From: Shewanella livingstonensis
GTDB lineage: Bacteria > Pseudomonadota > Gammaproteobacteria > Enterobacterales > Shewanellaceae
Direction: 5' to 3'
NCBI RefSeq assembly: GCF_003855395.1
Contig: NZ_CP034015.1
Span: 1,560,001-1,624,000 of the forward strand
DNA length: 64,000 bases
Positions 62,026 through 64,000 of this stretch are shown here, one piece after another. Numbering within the stretch: position 1 is the stretch's first letter; each line of letters opens with the position of its first letter. The notes below the pieces were generated by a model that was given only the letters and a program-made list of their open reading frames with translations, had not been told where the DNA came from and did not search any database. The position numbers and the translations under genes are program-made.

Positions 62026-62590
62026 GCGTTTAATTTGAGAGCTTCTTCTTACTTTTAACTGTCACTCTTTATTAAGCTAGAGTGGATGCTGACATCTTTA
62101 TTCACTAATCATCTATATCACTGTTGAGAATGTCTTTTATCAAGATGTTAAATGAATAATGTATTGGGTGACGCTTATAAATCAATGTTACTTTATCAAT
62201 TAAAAAGCATCTTCGGCAGATTATGTGATGATTCAATAATTTATTGGCTATTTTTTTGAGGTTTATTGATTCTCTACGATTGAATATCGCTCTTTTGGTA
62301 AGACCAATTTACAAAAAGATAGCATTTTTATCATAAATTGTTTATATTTTGTGACAGATAATTGGTTTTCCAGCTTCAATTTGCTGTTTGCCATGAAATA
62401 TAATTTCATTGAATAAGCGTTGAGTTTGAATATTTATGCTTTGATGCATAATTCAAGCTCTTTTATGCTGCCGTTAAAACTGTTGTTATCGTGGTGCACG
62501 TTTTGTGACTTTGCACCATGATCATGCAATGTGGACAGTACATAATAGCCAACGTAATGGTTTGATGTTTAACAGACAAAGTGAGGATAC
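62026..62590. other. Region upstream of oadG
   Basis: About 565 bp, AT-rich, between the tRNA terminator and oadG. No ORF, repeat or clear operator is visible; only the oadG ribosome site (GTGAGGA) at its right end is distinct. Confidence 0.5.
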
Positions 62591-62851
62591 ATGACATCGA
62601 TATCAGAGCAGTTATCCGATGCACTAGGCATCATGGTAATGGGCATGGGCTTAGTTTTTATTTTTTTGAGTATCTTAATCATCGCTATTGGCATTGTTGC
62701 CAAACTTTTTCCTGCATCTGAAGCGACAACCGCTACACCAGTGCCTGTAACACCTTTGCCAGTAACATCTAATGCACCGGGACATACTGGTTTAGATCCT
62801 AAGCTGGTTGCCGCAATTACCTCTGCGATACATCAATACCGCGCGAAATAA
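62591..62851 (+). CDS. oadG: Oxaloacetate decarboxylase gamma subunit
   Basis: 86 residues. One N-terminal transmembrane helix (about 15-40, [17 protein letters not shown]), a Pro/Thr-rich linker and a C-terminal [19 protein letters not shown], the OadG layout. It anchors the alpha subunit to the beta subunit in the Na+-pumping oxaloacetate decarboxylase. It starts after GTGAGGA and is 13 bp upstream of oadA. Confidence 0.93.
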   Translation: MTSISEQLSDALGIMVMGMGLVFIFLSILIIAIGIVAKLFPASEATTATPVPVTPLPVTSNAPGHTGLDPKLVAAITSAIHQYRAK

Positions 62852-62864
62852 ATTTGGAGTCATT

Positions 62865-64000
62865 ATGAGCAAGCCATTAGCACTAACCGATGTAGTCCTG
62901 CGTGACGCACACCAATCATTACTGGCAACACGTTTACGTATTGACGATATGTTACCCATAGCGCCGCTATTAGACAAAATAGGTTTCTGGTCACTTGAAT
63001 CATGGGGCGGAGCCACGTTTGACTCTTGTATTCGTTATCTCGGAGAAGACCCATGGGATCGTATTCGTGAGCTGAAAAAAGCCATGCCTAATACACCGCA
63101 ACAAATGTTGCTTCGTGGCCAGAATCTATTAGGTTATCGTCATTATGCCGACGATGTTGTTACCCGTTTTGTCGAGCGCGCTCACACTAATGGGGTCGAT
63201 GTATTCCGTATTTTTGATGCGATGAATGATGTCCGCAACCTTGAAACTGCCGTTAAAGCGGTTAAAAATGTTGGCGGTCATGCCCAAGGTACTATTTCTT
63301 TTACCACAAGCCCTGTTCATTCGATAGATACTTGGGTTGATATGGCTAAGCGTTTAGAAGACATGGGCGCTGATTCATTATGTATTAAGGATATGGCCGG
63401 CTTACTTAAACCGATGCAAGCGTATGACTTAATTAGCCGATTAAAGTCGCAAACGGACTTGATGGTATCGATGCATTGCCATGCGACTACAGGTTTGAGT
63501 ACTGCAACGTATCAGAAAGCGATTGAAGCAGGTGTTGATGTATTGGACACCGCTATTTCATCGATGAGCCAAACCTATGGTCACAGCGCTACAGAGACTT
63601 TAGTGGCAATGGTTGAAGATACGGACAGAGCAACCGGCTACGATATGGTTTTGCTGGAAGAGATTGCCGCTTATTTTCGTGAGGTACGAAAAAAATATGT
63701 TCGTTTCGAAGGTGCATTAAAAGGTATCGACTCTCGAATTTTACGTGCTCAAGTGCCTGGTGGCATGCTAACCAATATGGAAAATCAATTAAAAGAGCAG
63801 GGTGCAGCAGACAAAATGGACGCAGTGCTTGAAGAAATTCCGCGGGTACGCGCAGATCTTGGCTTTTTACCTTTAGTTACGCCTACCTCGCAAATTGTAG
63901 GTTCACAGTCAGTGATTAATGTGCTGATGGGCGAACGTTATAAGTCGATGACCAAAGAAACTGAAGGCGTCTTAAAGGGTGAATATGGTGCTACGCCAGC
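62865..64000 (+). CDS. oadA: Oxaloacetate decarboxylase alpha subunit, cut by window end
   Basis: Open frame of 378 codons with no stop before the window edge. Starts ATG 62865 after TTTGGAGT. The carboxyltransferase domain is clear: [18 protein letters not shown] (about 6-23), [37 protein letters not shown] and [12 protein letters not shown]. The biotin-carrier tail lies beyond the edge. It decarboxylates oxaloacetate with Na+ export, using the gamma (oadG) and an off-window beta subunit. Confidence 0.95.
   Translation, partial: MSKPLALTDVVLRDAHQSLLATRLRIDDMLPIAPLLDKIGFWSLESWGGATFDSCIRYLGEDPWDRIRELKKAMPNTPQQMLLRGQNLLGYRHYADDVVTRFVERAHTNGVDVFRIFDAMNDVRNLETAVKAVKNVGGHAQGTISFTTSPVHSIDTWVDMAKRLEDMGADSLCIKDMAGLLKPMQAYDLISRLKSQTDLMVSMHCHATTGLSTATYQKAIEAGVDVLDTAISSMSQTYGHSATETLVAMVEDTDRATGYDMVLLEEIAAYFREVRKKYVRFEGALKGIDSRILRAQVPGGMLTNMENQLKEQGAADKMDAVLEEIPRVRADLGFLPLVTPTSQIVGSQSVINVLMGERYKSMTKETEGVLKGEYGATP

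Overview
The window is a contiguous piece of a moderately AT-rich gammaproteobacterial chromosome. Its gene content and order fit Shewanella or a close relative: barA / rlmD-relA-mazG-pyrG-eno-ftsB-ispD-ispF-truD-surE-pcm-nlpD-rpoS / mutS / recA-alaS-csrA, a tRNA-Ser/tRNA-Arg cluster, then oadG-oadA. Almost every large gene is intact and most belong to core metabolism or information processing. I see no prophage, insertion sequence, CRISPR array, rRNA operon or obvious genomic island.

Region by region. 1-4.7 kb: divergent ubiU and ubiT (oxygen-independent ubiquinone synthesis), a PA2779-like/PA2778-like small membrane protein plus C39-like lipoprotein pair, a 15-bp tandem repeat, and a trhP-yfhL operon (tRNA wobble-uridine hydroxylation plus ferredoxin). 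4.9-13.1 kb: signalling genes (an HDOD protein, an EAL phosphodiesterase with degenerate GGDEF, a thioesterase, a periplasmic solute-binding-like protein, and a very large propeller-Y_Y_Y-GGDEF-EAL sensor). 13.6-19.9 kb: an RND efflux pair in an apparent operon with a NYN-domain protein, and an uncharacterised coiled-coil/PEGA-like protein. 20.1-29.6 kb: ettA, then glyA, nrdR and the riboflavin cluster ribD-ribE-ribBX-ribH-nusB, followed by thiL-pgpA. 29.7-37.6 kb (minus strand): an unknown membrane-anchored protein, SOS-controlled recN, an AEC transporter, a small ORF, yjaG and barA. 37.6-52 kb (plus strand): RNA modification, stringent response, nucleotide pools, glycolysis, isoprenoid synthesis and the stress sigma factor. 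52.4-60.2 kb: mutS, recA with a textbook LexA operator inside its promoter, alaS and csrA. 60.2-62.6 kb: a gene-poor stretch with six tRNA genes and one possible coding remnant. The window ends inside oadA.

How genes work together: barA (sensor of the BarA/UvrY-Csr cascade), csrA, relA, rpoS, mutS, recA and recN make this a dense stretch of stress and global-regulation genes. The rib cluster supplies flavins and carries the RibBX variant, whose GTP cyclohydrolase half has lost its zinc ligands. ispD/ispF feed isoprenoids, including the quinone side chain that UbiT/UbiU act upon in anaerobic growth.

The clearest second-look items are: the PA2778/PA2779 pair, in which the small protein carries a Gly-Gly next to its membrane segment; a terminator-like hairpin in the pyrG leader after a C-rich start region; the absence of recX between recA and alaS and of an aspartokinase gene between alaS and csrA; a compensatory acceptor-stem variant among otherwise identical tRNA-Arg copies; and two uncharacterised exported or anchored proteins. 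I did not find a clearly new multi-gene system. The PA2778/PA2779 pair and the RND-NYN operon are the nearest candidates.
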